A DNA stretch of 64,000 nucleotides from Rufibacter radiotolerans (GCF_001078055.1 NZ_CP010777.1:3873001-3937000); one strand, 5' to 3'; positions 49,004 through 57,980 are shown, numbered from the stretch's first letter. Made by a program: numbers and translations. Notes: generated by a model not told the origin, from the letters alone.

Positions 49004-49789
49004 TCAGTTAGTGGAAGAAAGTAGGTTAGAATCTTTATCCACGGGTTTATACACCCTCTTATCCACCGTGTTATCCACGTTCTGGTTTTCTTGAAGCCTG
49101 TTGCTCAGCTTGGTGAGTTCGCGGGCATAGATCTGCCGGTAATAGCCCGCCACGGTGGTTGTATCGTTGGAGACCGATGCGGTTACGGTCTGCACCTGTT
49201 GGGCCGTGGCCTTCGCCAGGTGGGCAATCTGTTTCTTAGGCCAATGTCCTTTCAAGGCCTGCAAGCCCATGTACACCAGCTTGGCATCGGCGGAGCCGGC
49301 TTCTACCAGTTGCTGCGTGTAAAAGCCAATGGCTTCCAGCATGTCTGGCTGCGTGGGGTCCTGGTAATAGTGCGGGAACAGTTCACGGCGCAGCATCTCA
49401 TTGGCCGCCTGCTGCTGTATCACGAAGTAATAGTCTTCCTTCTCATACTTAGCCAGGAGCAGCCGCATGTCTGTGTCTTTGCCCGAGTAGTCACGCACGG
49501 GGCCGGTCTCCCGCACCAGGCGGGGCACTGCCAGAAATGGATTAGGCGTGACGCCGGGCGGCGGAGTCAGGTTCTGGTAAGGAGAGTTCTCTGGGTAGGT
49601 GATTTCCCACTGCGGTGCGGAGTGCTGCAGAGTTGCGTTAGTCGTACTTGCAGCTTGCATGGATTGGGTAGGAATGGAGGAATAGGCCGCCGCTCTTTCC
49701 CTGGCCGGCTCTAACCAGAACCGCTGCCAGGCCAGCAAGGCTATCCCGAACCCAATCAAACCAATATCAACCTTCAGGCTACTTCTCAT
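49004..49789 (-). CDS. membrane-anchored protein, unknown; paralogue of 48203-48922
   Basis: 261 residues. Instead of a lipobox it has an uncleaved N-terminal helix (V-D-I-G-L-I-G-F-G-I-A-L-L-A-W) and a periplasmic body. Shared segments with the neighbour: E-I-T-Y-P-E-N-S-P-Y-Q-N-L-T-P-P, Q-Q-Q-A-A-N-E-M-L-R-R-E-L-F-P-H-Y-Y-Q-D, Y-R-Q-I-Y-A-R-E-L-T-K. The C-terminal 30 residues (N-V-D-N-T-V-D-K-R-V-Y-K-P-V-D-K-D) are absent from the neighbour and low in complexity. Upstream gene of the pair. Confidence 0.7.
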   Translation of the reverse strand: MRSSLKVDIGLIGFGIALLAWQRFWLEPARERAAAYSSIPTQSMQAASTTNATLQHSAPQWEITYPENSPYQNLTPPPGVTPNPFLAVPRLVRETGPVRDYSGKDTDMRLLLAKYEKEDYYFVIQQQAANEMLRRELFPHYYQDPTQPDMLEAIGFYTQQLVEAGSADAKLVYMGLQALKGHWPKKQIAHLAKATAQQVQTVTASVSNDTTTVAGYYRQIYARELTKLSNRLQENQNVDNTVDKRVYKPVDKDSNLLSSTN

Positions 49790-49848
49790 GCTAAGACCCT
49801 TCCAAGTTTACATATCCTTTCCCTGCGCGGCATCCTTACCCTAAGATA

Positions 49849-49887
49849 CGTTTTTTACCTGATTTCCATAAAACGGCTCTAAAACAC
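49849..49887. repeat. palindromic repeat copy 22
   Basis: CGTTTTTTACCTGATTTC then ATAAAACGGCTCTAAAACACC; moderately degenerate. Ends 2 bases from the phospholipase-like gene's stop codon. Confidence 0.6.
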
Positions 49888-49889
49888 CT

Positions 49890-50846
49890 TTAGTGTTCCC
49901 GCTCGTCATGCTCACCGGTTTCATAGCGGGTCTTTTCCATTTCCAACTGCTCGCGCTGGGCGGCCGTGAGCGGGGCCAGGTTCTTGAGGTCGGGTTGGCC
50001 GGCGTTCACCCAGGCAGTGTACCAGTAACTGGCCACCATGTGCACCGCCAGCCGCATCTGCCGTTCCACCTGCCCGTGCAGCCCCTGGTGGTACCCTCGG
50101 CTGAAATCACGGGAATACACTTTAACGGTAGTGGCTCCGCGCTCTTCGATGCTGTATTTTTTATCCTGGGGCAGGGTCTGGGTGAGTTGGCGCTCCACAG
50201 AGAAAACGCTGTCCAGGGCGGCATGCGAGCGGGCCACAATTTCCCAGGCGGTGTTGCCAGGATTCTTGAGATACTGGGCCTGCCCTAGAAAGAAATCATA
50301 GTCTTGGCTCCAGAGTTCCGGCAACCTGCTTTCCCAGAGGCCATGGATGCCGCGCTGGTTGGTGAACTGGCCATTGTAGTTGCGGGTGGTATGCAAAGGC
50401 ACGCAGGCATCTGCCAGGTAATGCCCCAGCTCCGCGGAGACTCTGAGAATGCGTTGCAGGTCATGTTGCTTGAAGGCCTCGGTGAGTTGGTATTGCATGA
50501 AGTTGATGTGCCAGGGCACGATGCCATGCCGCTGCAAGGTGTCTAAGGGTATTATTTTAAGCGCCTCTTCCCAGCGCCGGGGCAGTTTCTGCAGCGCACT
50601 GTCGCCGTACACATCTAAATCTATAAAGTGCCTCGCCCCTTCCTCAGGTACTGCGTAGCGCCGCTTATCCGGGGCCACGGCCTGCTCTGTGATGTAGGGC
50701 AGGTGCTGTTTGTAGAAGCCTATCATCTCCGGGGGCAACGTGAATACCGCCTGCCGGTTGATGCGCTGGTGCGCGTAGAAGCCCCAGGAGAAAGCGGTAG
50801 TAGTAGCCGCTAAGAGCAGAGAGAAGAGGAGCAGGGTTCTTCGCAT
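49890..50846 (-). CDS. zinc-dependent phospholipase C / S1-P1 nuclease-like protein
   Basis: 318 residues. Signal peptide cleaved before W21-G-F-Y-A-H, placing Trp at the mature N-terminus as in zinc phospholipase C, where its amino group binds zinc. Further ligand-like residues are H26, the D of F-I-D-L-D, H in P-W-H-I, H and D in E-L-G-H-Y-L-A-D-A-C-V-P-L-H, and H-x-x-W-E in G-I-H-G-L-W-E-S-R-L. Together they form the tri-zinc site of this fold. Whether it cleaves phospholipids or nucleic acids cannot be decided. Exported to periplasm or beyond. Confidence 0.82.
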   Translation of the reverse strand: MRRTLLLFSLLLAATTTAFSWGFYAHQRINRQAVFTLPPEMIGFYKQHLPYITEQAVAPDKRRYAVPEEGARHFIDLDVYGDSALQKLPRRWEEALKIIPLDTLQRHGIVPWHINFMQYQLTEAFKQHDLQRILRVSAELGHYLADACVPLHTTRNYNGQFTNQRGIHGLWESRLPELWSQDYDFFLGQAQYLKNPGNTAWEIVARSHAALDSVFSVERQLTQTLPQDKKYSIEERGATTVKVYSRDFSRGYHQGLHGQVERQMRLAVHMVASYWYTAWVNAGQPDLKNLAPLTAAQREQLEMEKTRYETGEHDEREH

Positions 50847-50988
50847 GGAGCGTTATACGATTAGAGCCATCAGGAGATAGTCTTTTCTTCTCTCAAGAAA
50901 AGACTATAACCATTATTCCGGCCTATATTTAGAACATCGGAACCCTTTAATGTAAAATTGCATTCCTTTAAATCATCTTCCCCTTTTC

Positions 50989-51546
50989 ATGAGAATTAAA
51001 ATAGATGTACAACAATCAATCAAAAGCAGAAGATTAAAAGTTATTCATCGAGGATACTCATACTTATTCCATTCTTTTATATTCCTTCTTCTTACTACAG
51101 TTTTAATATTAACCGGAATACTTTTCCCGGTATCTCTCCTGGTTCAAAACAAAATAGAAGACAATGTTGCCTTTTTAATTGTCTTTTCACCTTTTATTTT
51201 CTTAGGGCTTACCTCTCTACATTCTCTCTTATTTGACAATTACCTAACCCGAATAAAAGGCCTTGACCAAGAAAGGAACCGGGAATTGATGAGAAGTATT
51301 TTAGAAGGTAGATTTCGTGTGCATATCAACCCTGACCACACCAGCATTCTTAGAATTCACAAGCCACCAACTTTCTGGAAATTCGGAATGCGGGTCATCG
51401 TTATTTTCCACGACACCAATATCTATATCAACATTTCCAGGTTCAATTATAGAGGCCTAAAGTCTATTTTTCATTTGTGGTACGATTACTTAAAGATTAG
51501 AAGCATTAGCAGAGAGTTTGATAAACAAACCTGGAAGAAGATATAA
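50989..51546 (+). CDS. membrane protein, unknown, AT-rich
   Basis: 185 residues, not recognised. Two hydrophobic helices (about 26-50 and 60-80) follow a basic N-terminal segment (R-I-K-I-D-V-Q-Q-S-I-K-S-R-R-L); the C-terminal 100 residues are soluble, with F-R-V-H-I-N-P-D-H-T-S-I-L-R-I-H. Its base composition is distinctly AT-rich for this window. It is followed directly by a MITE-like element. Likely acquired. Confidence 0.6.
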   Translation: MRIKIDVQQSIKSRRLKVIHRGYSYLFHSFIFLLLTTVLILTGILFPVSLLVQNKIEDNVAFLIVFSPFIFLGLTSLHSLLFDNYLTRIKGLDQERNRELMRSILEGRFRVHINPDHTSILRIHKPPTFWKFGMRVIVIFHDTNIYINISRFNYRGLKSIFHLWYDYLKIRSISREFDKQTWKKI

Positions 51547-51558
51547 AGCTTCTGCCCT

Positions 51559-51729
51559 ACTGGCGCGAGTCTTCAGACTCGTGACTTGGGATAATGGGTA
51601 GTCTGGAGACTACCCTCGCTGCGTAGCAGCGACCCCACGTCTGCTAGTCAATTGCCCTTTGCCAGTGGTTGCCCGTGAGTCTTCAGACTCACTTCATCCT
51701 TCGTCACGAGTCTGAAGACTCGCGCCAGT
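51559..51729. mobile_element. MITE-like element, 171 bases, perfect 26-base terminal inverted repeats
   Basis: Ends ACTGGCGCGAGTCTTCAGAC...TGA (51559-51584) and its exact complement (51704-51729). Inside: CGAGTCTTCAGACTCG, GGGTAGTCTGGAGACTACCC (51596-51615), CGCTGCGTAGCAGCG (51617-51631) and GTGAGTCTTCAGACTCAC (51675-51692), so nearly the whole element folds into stems. No reading frame. Confidence 0.85.
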
Positions 51730-51764
51730 TAGTTTATTTAGAACCTCACTGGTGTTCCTGTATC

Positions 51765-51796
51765 AAGCCTCTTTTCCTCAAAACACCCCAAAAACA
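51765..51796. repeat. palindromic repeat copy 23 (degenerate)
   Basis: AAGCCTCTTTTC then AAAACACCCCAAAAACA. Partial. Confidence 0.45.
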
Positions 51797-51838
51797 AAGA
51801 ACCCTCCCGGAAGCATCAGTTCCAGAAGGGTTCTTTTA
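51796..51838 (-). terminator. def terminator
   Basis: AAAGAACCCT / AGGGTTCTTT with an inner GGAA/TTCC step; A-run on the left serves the minus strand. Confidence 0.7.
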
Positions 51839-51880
51839 TATTATATAACAGTAGGTACTCTGTCTAACGTATTTGCAGGC

Positions 51881-52447
51881 TTACCGTTTGCCTAAACCGG
51901 CGAATTTCATGCGGTAATCGGCGTCTACCTCACCTTTGGAAATTTTGGTGAGGCGGCCTTTGAGCAGGCGTTTTTTGAGGGCCGAGAGGTGGTCGGTGAA
52001 GAGGATGCCTTCAATGTGGTCATACTCGTGCTGGATCACGCGGGCGGTCACGTCATCAAAGTCATCTTCGCGCAGGGTCCAGGTCTCGTCATAGTACCGG
52101 ATCTTGATGTTTTCCTGGCGCCACACTTCCTCGCGTACGCCGGGTATGCTCAGGCAGCCTTCGTCAAAGGCCCACTCGTCGCCGCTTTCCTCTACTATCA
52201 CGGGGTTGATGAACGCCCGTTTTACACCTTTTTCTTCTTCGCCCTCGTCCATGAACGGCTTGGAGTCAATCACAAACAGCCGGATGCTTTTGCCAATCTG
52301 GGGGGCGGCCAGGCCTACGCCATGGGCGAAGTACATGGTCTCAAACATATCGGCAATGAGTTTGTCCAGCTCGGGGTAATCTTTGGCTATATCCTGGGCC
52401 TTGGTGCGCAGCACCGGATCGCCGTAGGCAACAATAGGGTAAATCAT
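51881..52447 (-). CDS. def: peptide deformylase
   Basis: 188 residues. Removes the formyl group from nascent peptides. All three motifs present: G-V-G-L-A-A-P-Q (43-50), E-G-C-L-S with C98, and Q-H-E-Y-D-H with H140, E141, H144; the Cys and both His hold Fe2+. The ATG overlaps the TGA of ruvX by 4 bases, so translation is coupled. Confidence 0.97.
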   Translation of the reverse strand: MIYPIVAYGDPVLRTKAQDIAKDYPELDKLIADMFETMYFAHGVGLAAPQIGKSIRLFVIDSKPFMDEGEEEKGVKRAFINPVIVEESGDEWAFDEGCLSIPGVREEVWRQENIKIRYYDETWTLREDDFDDVTARVIQHEYDHIEGILFTDHLSALKKRLLKGRLTKISKGEVDADYRMKFAGLGKR

Positions 52448-52863
52448 AGGTATTGCTTGCTCTCTAAATAACTCTGTAAAATAATGGTGGCGCTTATCTT
52501 GTCCACGGTGGCCTTGTTGGCCCGCGCTTTCTTGCCCAAGCCCATGTCTATCATGGTCTGGAAGGCCATGCGCGAGGTAAAGCGTTCATCATGAGTGGTC
52601 ACCTTTAAACCCGGAAACAGCTTTTGAAGTTTCCTCACGAAGCCCACCACGTGCTGGGTGTTATTGGTGTCTGAGCTGTCCAAATGTTTGGGCATGCCAA
52701 TGACCACCTCGTCTACCTCTTCCTTCTGGAAATAATTGGCCAAGAACGCCAGCACATCTTGGGCGTGCACCGTGTCCAGCGCCGAGGCAATGAGTTGTAG
52801 GGGGTCTGTCACCGCCAGCCCCACTCGCTTTACCCCGTAATCTATGGACAAAATTCGCCCCAT
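52444..52863 (-). CDS. ruvX: RuvX/YqgF family putative pre-16S rRNA nuclease
   Basis: 139 residues, an RNase H-fold protein. S-I-D-Y-G-V-K-R-V-G-L-A (D8) opens the active site, and I-G-M-P-K-H-L-D-S-S-D-T-N-N-T and the D in D-E-R-F-T-S complete it. YqgF is implicated in 16S rRNA 5'-end maturation; the older name is Holliday junction resolvase. First gene of the ruvX-def operon. Palindrome copy 24 sits 8 bases before the start. Confidence 0.92.
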   Translation of the reverse strand: MGRILSIDYGVKRVGLAVTDPLQLIASALDTVHAQDVLAFLANYFQKEEVDEVVIGMPKHLDSSDTNNTQHVVGFVRKLQKLFPGLKVTTHDERFTSRMAFQTMIDMGLGKKARANKATVDKISATIILQSYLESKQYL

Positions 52864-52871
52864 GGTTTTTT

Positions 52872-52909
52872 CGTTTTAACACTGTTTTCAGGAAAATAGC
52901 CCAAAAACG
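52872..52909. repeat. palindromic repeat copy 24
   Basis: CGTTTTAACACTGTTTTC then GGAAAATAGCCCAAAAACG. An exception to the 3'-end rule: it lies in the 5' region of ruvX, 8 bases from its start codon. Confidence 0.7.
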
Positions 52910-52956
52910 GCGCCGGGGCCTGGGGCAGGTGATGGTACCTGCTTGTAAAGCCCTGA

Positions 52957-52964
52957 CAAAGGTA
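52957..52964 (-). promoter_or_regulatory. possible -7 element of ruvX-def
   Basis: TACCTTTG on the minus strand, an exact TAnnTTTG match, 93 bases before the ruvX start. The palindrome would then be transcribed as part of the leader. Confidence 0.4.
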
Positions 52965-53060
52965 GCTATTATTCTTAAAACCTGTCCGGCACCGGAGCCT
53001 GACCGCTTTTACCCAATTACTCTTTTGCCTACCTTAGTGGGTGAAACGAACTTCTCATCC

Positions 53061-54629
53061 ATGTCCCTGACCTCTTCCCGCCGGTCAATCCGGCTTTCTT
53101 TGCTGGCTCTCTTTCTCTGGAGCCTCTCATTGCCCGCCTTTGCCCAGGCAGATTTACAGAAACTGGACGCTTATTACCAGAAGGCCCTTAAAGACTGGAA
53201 CGTGCCGGGCATGGCCATCGCCATTGTCAAGAACGACTCGGTGGTATTTGCCAAAGGCTACGGCGTGCGCGACCAGGAAAAAGGAGGAACCGTAGACGCC
53301 AACACCCTCTTCGGGATTGCCTCCAACTCCAAGGCCTACACAGCCGCGGCGCTGGGCATGCTGGTAGACGAAGGCAAGCTGAGCTGGGACGACAAGGTGG
53401 TCAAATACCTTCCCTATCTGCAGCTCTATGACCCATACATGACGCAGAACCTGAACATACGTGACCTCCTGAGCCACCGCGTGGGCCTGCAGACTTTCTC
53501 CGGGGATCTGCTCTGGTACAACACCACCTACAGCCGCAAAGAGATTCTGCAGCGCGCCCGCTACCTGCAACCCACCTACCCATTCAGGGGCGGCTACGGG
53601 TACTCCAACCTCATGTTCATCGCCGCCGGCGAGGTGATAGAAGCCGTGTCGGGCAAGACCTGGGAGCAGTTTATCCAGGAGCGTTTCTTCAAACCGCTGG
53701 GCATGACCCGTTCTTATATTTCGGTGAATCAATTGAAGGGGCTAGACAATGTAGCTGCACCGCACGGCAACCCTGCCAAAGAAGGCGACACACCGGTACC
53801 CACCGTGCTTACCGCCTGGGACAACTGGAACCCGGCCGCCGGTATTTTCACCAGCGTAACCCAAGATGCCCAGTGGCTGAAACTGCAATTGAACCGGGGT
53901 ACCTACAAAGGCCAGCGCCTGTTCTCTGAGGCCGTGAGCCACACCATGTGGACCATGCACAACGCTACCCCGGTCTCGCGGCAGGCCGAAGTCAGCAACC
54001 CTACCACCCACTTCAGCGGGGCGGGCCTGGGATGGATGCTCAACGACTACCAGGGGCGCAAGATAGTGTCACACAGCGGGGGCCATGAGGGTATGAACAG
54101 CCGCACGCTGCTGGTACCCGAAGAAAAGCTGGGCATTGTGATCCTGACCAACAGCATGAGCAGCATCACGGCCCCGCTCGCCAATTACACCGTGGACCAG
54201 TTCCTGGGCATTGCCAATGGCCGTGACTGGAGCCAGTACAGCCTGGACCTGGCCGCTAAAAACCGCGAAGCCCAGAAAACCGCCGAAGCCAAAAAGCCCA
54301 AAGTAAAACTGCCCAAAGCCAAACTTACCCGCGACCTGAGCGCCTACGCCGGCACCTATACCAGTCCACTTTACGGCAACGCCACGGTGGCGGTACAGAA
54401 CGGTAAACTGGTGCTGAGCCTGGCCGCGGCGCCGGCGCTGGGCGGAGAACTTAGCCTTTGGCAACCAGACATCTTTGACCTGGCCTGGAAAAACAACTTC
54501 GCGCTGCTCACCCCCACCAAAGCCCGCTTTCTGCCCGGACCAGACGGCACCATTCAGGAACTGCGCCTGGACGCCAACAACCCAGACTTCCATTTCTCTG
54601 AACTGGAGTTCACGCGGGTGAAACTATAG
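53061..54629 (+). CDS. serine hydrolase (class C beta-lactamase/esterase fold) with DUF3471 tail
   Basis: 522 residues from the Met before S-L-T-S-S, which gives a signal peptide (S-L-L-A-L-F-L-W-S-L-S-L-P-A-F-A-Q); the frame is open 44 codons upstream without signal character. Catalytic motifs: S88-N-S-K91, Y-S-N in G-Y-G-Y-S-N-L, and H-S-G-G in the third position. The C-terminal 100 residues form a DUF3471-type domain. Periplasmic peptidase, esterase or D-aminopeptidase are all possible; there is no sign it is a resistance lactamase. Confidence 0.85.
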   Translation: MSLTSSRRSIRLSLLALFLWSLSLPAFAQADLQKLDAYYQKALKDWNVPGMAIAIVKNDSVVFAKGYGVRDQEKGGTVDANTLFGIASNSKAYTAAALGMLVDEGKLSWDDKVVKYLPYLQLYDPYMTQNLNIRDLLSHRVGLQTFSGDLLWYNTTYSRKEILQRARYLQPTYPFRGGYGYSNLMFIAAGEVIEAVSGKTWEQFIQERFFKPLGMTRSYISVNQLKGLDNVAAPHGNPAKEGDTPVPTVLTAWDNWNPAAGIFTSVTQDAQWLKLQLNRGTYKGQRLFSEAVSHTMWTMHNATPVSRQAEVSNPTTHFSGAGLGWMLNDYQGRKIVSHSGGHEGMNSRTLLVPEEKLGIVILTNSMSSITAPLANYTVDQFLGIANGRDWSQYSLDLAAKNREAQKTAEAKKPKVKLPKAKLTRDLSAYAGTYTSPLYGNATVAVQNGKLVLSLAAAPALGGELSLWQPDIFDLAWKNNFALLTPTKARFLPGPDGTIQELRLDANNPDFHFSELEFTRVKL

Positions 54630-54658
54630 AAGAAGCTTGCACTGTGCCCGCCAGGCTA

Positions 54659-54693
54659 ACAGAACCCTGCTTTCCAGGCGGGGTTCTGTTTTA
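54659..54693 (+). terminator. terminator of the serine hydrolase gene
   Basis: ACAGAACCCTGC / GCGGGGTTCTGT followed by TTTTA; one G-T pair. The palindrome copy 25 starts within its right arm. Confidence 0.78.
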
Positions 54694-54724
54694 GGGCCGT
54701 TTTTTGAAAAACAGATTAAAAACG
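54686..54724. repeat. palindromic repeat copy 25
   Basis: CTGTTTTAGGGCCGTTTTTTGAAAAACAGATTAAAAACG in outline; right GGCC block lost. Shares bases with the terminator. Confidence 0.65.
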
Positions 54725-54909
54725 GGAAAGGCTGTAAGTTTTCACCTTTCCCCACGACTCATGCAGCGCCCCCTGGCTAACCGGCAGTTGCTGGCGCTTG
54801 CCTTTATTTCACTTAGGTAGAGGAACCTTTTATAGCTAAGAATTGTGCAAGCAATTCCTAGGTTAAGTCCTTACAATTCGGCTTTCAAACAACACAAACA
54901 CTTTTAAGC

Positions 54910-57897
54910 ATGTCAAAAAAGACTACTCTGGCCATTTTGCTGGCCGCCGCTATGCTTACCCAGGCACAGGCGCAGACGCAGAAAAAGGCCGTTCCGGCCA
55001 AAAAGGCCACTACTACCGCTGCCGCCTCCCAGAAAGGCACCCGCAAACTGGAGACCGTGACCCGCAAGCCCGGCGATCTGGTGATCCCGTACGAGAAATA
55101 CCAGTTGCCTAACGGGCTTACCGTGGTGGTACATGAAGACCATTCAGACCCAATTGTGCACGTAGACGTGACCTACCACGTAGGCTCGGCCCGCGAAGAG
55201 GTAGGCAAGTCTGGCTTCGCGCACTTCTTTGAGCACATGATGTTCCAGGGCTCAGACAACGTGGCCGATGAGGAACACTTCAAGATTGTTTCTGAGGCCG
55301 GCGGAACCCTGAACGGATCTACCAACCGTGATCGCACCAACTACTATGAAACGGTTCCCAGCAATCAGTTAGAGACGGCCATATGGCTTGAGGCTGACCG
55401 CATGGGCTTCCTGCTGGACGCCGTAACCCAGAAGAAATTTGAGGTGCAGCGCGAGACCGTGAAAAACGAGCGTGGTCAGAATTATGACAACCGCCCTTAC
55501 GGCCTCACTTATGAGAAAACCTCTGCCGCCCTTTACCCTTACGGCCACCCGTATTCCTGGACCACCATTGGGTACATTGAAGACCTGAACCGCGTAAACG
55601 TAAACGACCTCAAGAACTTCTTCCTGCGCTGGTACGGCCCCAACAACGCTACCCTTACCGTGGGTGGTGACGTGACCCCGGCCCAGGTGGTGAAATTGGC
55701 TGAGAAATACTTTGGGGCTATTCCTAAAGGACCAGAGGTGAAGAACATGAAACTGGCGGCGCCCGTTCTGGCCCAGGACCGTTACCTCTCTTACGAGGAC
55801 AACGTGCGGTTCCCGATGGTGCAGATTACCATGCCTACCGTACCTGCCAATCACCCAGATGAGCCGGCCTTAGATGTGCTTTCTAACATCATTGGCGGTG
55901 GCAGAACCTCTATCATCTACCAGAACATGGTAAAAACGCAGAAGGCCAACCAGGCCGGCGCGTACCATTCTACCTCTGAGCTGGCTGGCGAATTTACGCT
56001 ATCTGCCCGCGTGCTTCCTACCCAGAACCTGGCTGACGCTGAGGAACAACTGCGTGACGCCATTGCCGAGTTTGAGAAAAAAGGCGTCACCGATGAGGAT
56101 ATTGCCCGCTTCAAGGCTTCTTATGAGTCTGGTGTGATCAACAGAATGTCCAGCGTGTCTGGCAAGACCTCTACCCTGGCCGCCAACCAGTTCATGACCG
56201 GCAACCCTAACTTCCTGGTAAAGGAAAGACAGGCGGTAATGGCCGTGACCAAAGCCGATGTGCAGCGCGTGTACAACCAGTACATTAAAGGCAAGAAAGC
56301 GGTTATCCTGAGCGTAGTGCCTAAAGGAAAAGGCGAGTTAGTGGCCAAGGCCGATAACTTCAAGGTGAACCCAGCAGGTTACAAAGCCCCGGCAGACCAG
56401 TACTCCGGCCTGAAATACGTAAAAGCCCAGGACACCTTTGACCGCAGCAAGCGCCCAGGTGCTGGTGCTGTTCCTTCTATCACGGTTCCGCCGTTCTGGA
56501 AAGAAAGCCTGGCCAACGGCATTAAGGTGATAGGTGCTAAGAGTGACGAGGTACCAACCGTAACGTTACTGTTCACCCTGCAAGGCGGCCACAAGCTGGA
56601 GGCCAATGACCCTTCCAAAGCAGGTGTGGCTTCTTTGACAGCCTCTATGCTGAACGAGTCTTCCCAGAAAATGACGGCTGAGCAAATCAGCACCGAGCTG
56701 GAGAAATTGGGCTCTTCCATTGGGTTTGGCAGTGGTTCTGAAAGCATGACCGTGTCTGTGCAGTCACAGGTGAAAAACCTGGACGCCACCCTGGCCCTGC
56801 TGGAGGAGCGCATGTTCCGTCCTAAATTTGATGCCGCTGATTTTGACCGGTTGAAGAAACAAAGACTGGAAGCCATCAAGAGCCAGAGCACTCAGGCCAC
56901 TACGGTAGCTGACAACGTGTACAACAAAATGCTCTACGGCGAAGGCAACATCCGCGCGATTCCGGTAACCGGCACCGTGCAAACCGTAGAGAACATCACC
57001 CTGGATGACGTGAAGAAATTCTACGCGAACTACTTCTCGCCAAGCGTGACCAACCTGGTGATTGTAGGTGATGTGGAGCAAAAGCAGATCATGCCTAAGC
57101 TGGCTTTCCTGAACAAGTGGGCGCCTAAGCCGGTGACCATGCCTTCAGACTTCAAGACAGCCGGTATAGACAAGACCAAGATCTTTATTGTAGACAAAGA
57201 GAAAGCCGCCCAGTCTGAGATCAGAATCGGGTACATGGCCTTGCCGTATGACGCCACCGGAGAATACTACAAAGCCGGTTTGATGAACTACGTGTTGGGT
57301 GGGGCTTTCAACAGCCGCATTAACCTGAACCTGCGCGAAGACAAAGGCTACACCTACGGCGCCCGCTCCGGCTTCTCCGGAACCGAGGAAGCTGGTCCGT
57401 TCACCGCTTCAGCAGGGGTTCGTTCCAATGCTTCAGATGCCTCTGTAGTGGAGTTCATGAAGGAGATCAAGCGTTTCAGAGAAGAAGGAATCACCGATGA
57501 GGAACTGGCATTCATGAAGAAGGCTATTGGCCAGTCAGATGCCCGCCGCTATGAGACCTCTTTCCAGAAGGCTGCGTTCCTGAACAACATCCTGCGCTAT
57601 AACCTGACGCCAGACTACGTGGCTAAGCAGAACGAGATCCTGCAGAACATCACCAAAGAGGAAATCAACACCCTGGCCAAAAAGTACCTGCCCGTTGACA
57701 ACATGAGCATCATGCTGGTAGGTGACAAAGCCGCTATCAAACCAGGCCTGGAGAAACTAGGCTATGAGGTGGTAGAAATGGACGCTGAAGGTAGCGTGAT
57801 CATGGCCAAGGCCGACGCCCCGGCAGCAGCCCCAGAGGTGAAGAAAGAGGAGCCCAAGAAAGACCGCAAAGCCAAAGTACAGGGCAAGATCCTTTAG
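54910..57897 (+). CDS. M16 family zinc protease, two-domain
   Basis: 995 residues. Signal peptide (T-L-A-I-L-L-A-A-A-M-L-T-Q-A-Q-A-Q). The N-terminal half has the inverted zinc motif H105-F-F-E-H109 and the distal E of the N-E-R-G-Q-N-Y segment; the C-terminal half is a second, non-catalytic M16 unit with R-E-D-K-G-Y-T-Y-G-A-R. This is the full two-lobed arrangement of bacterial pitrilysin/insulysin-like proteases that chew peptides in a chamber. Periplasmic. The C-terminus ends in a Lys/Ala/Pro-rich tail. Confidence 0.93.
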   Translation: MSKKTTLAILLAAAMLTQAQAQTQKKAVPAKKATTTAAASQKGTRKLETVTRKPGDLVIPYEKYQLPNGLTVVVHEDHSDPIVHVDVTYHVGSAREEVGKSGFAHFFEHMMFQGSDNVADEEHFKIVSEAGGTLNGSTNRDRTNYYETVPSNQLETAIWLEADRMGFLLDAVTQKKFEVQRETVKNERGQNYDNRPYGLTYEKTSAALYPYGHPYSWTTIGYIEDLNRVNVNDLKNFFLRWYGPNNATLTVGGDVTPAQVVKLAEKYFGAIPKGPEVKNMKLAAPVLAQDRYLSYEDNVRFPMVQITMPTVPANHPDEPALDVLSNIIGGGRTSIIYQNMVKTQKANQAGAYHSTSELAGEFTLSARVLPTQNLADAEEQLRDAIAEFEKKGVTDEDIARFKASYESGVINRMSSVSGKTSTLAANQFMTGNPNFLVKERQAVMAVTKADVQRVYNQYIKGKKAVILSVVPKGKGELVAKADNFKVNPAGYKAPADQYSGLKYVKAQDTFDRSKRPGAGAVPSITVPPFWKESLANGIKVIGAKSDEVPTVTLLFTLQGGHKLEANDPSKAGVASLTASMLNESSQKMTAEQISTELEKLGSSIGFGSGSESMTVSVQSQVKNLDATLALLEERMFRPKFDAADFDRLKKQRLEAIKSQSTQATTVADNVYNKMLYGEGNIRAIPVTGTVQTVENITLDDVKKFYANYFSPSVTNLVIVGDVEQKQIMPKLAFLNKWAPKPVTMPSDFKTAGIDKTKIFIVDKEKAAQSEIRIGYMALPYDATGEYYKAGLMNYVLGGAFNSRINLNLREDKGYTYGARSGFSGTEEAGPFTASAGVRSNASDASVVEFMKEIKRFREEGITDEELAFMKKAIGQSDARRYETSFQKAAFLNNILRYNLTPDYVAKQNEILQNITKEEINTLAKKYLPVDNMSIMLVGDKAAIKPGLEKLGYEVVEMDAEGSVIMAKADAPAAAPEVKKEEPKKDRKAKVQGKIL

Positions 57898-57934
57898 TGC
57901 TTAACACACTAGCCGGCTAACCCCGGCAGAGAAT

Positions 57935-57980
57935 ACGTTTTAAAGGCGTTTTCGGGAAAACACCCCGGAAACGCCTTTTT
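57935..57980 (+). repeat. palindromic repeat copy 26, acting as terminator
   Basis: ACGTTTTAAAGGCGTTTTC-GGGAAAACACCCCGGAAACG followed by CCTTTTTTC. The T-run right after the right arm makes this copy a credible intrinsic terminator for the M16 gene. Confidence 0.75.
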
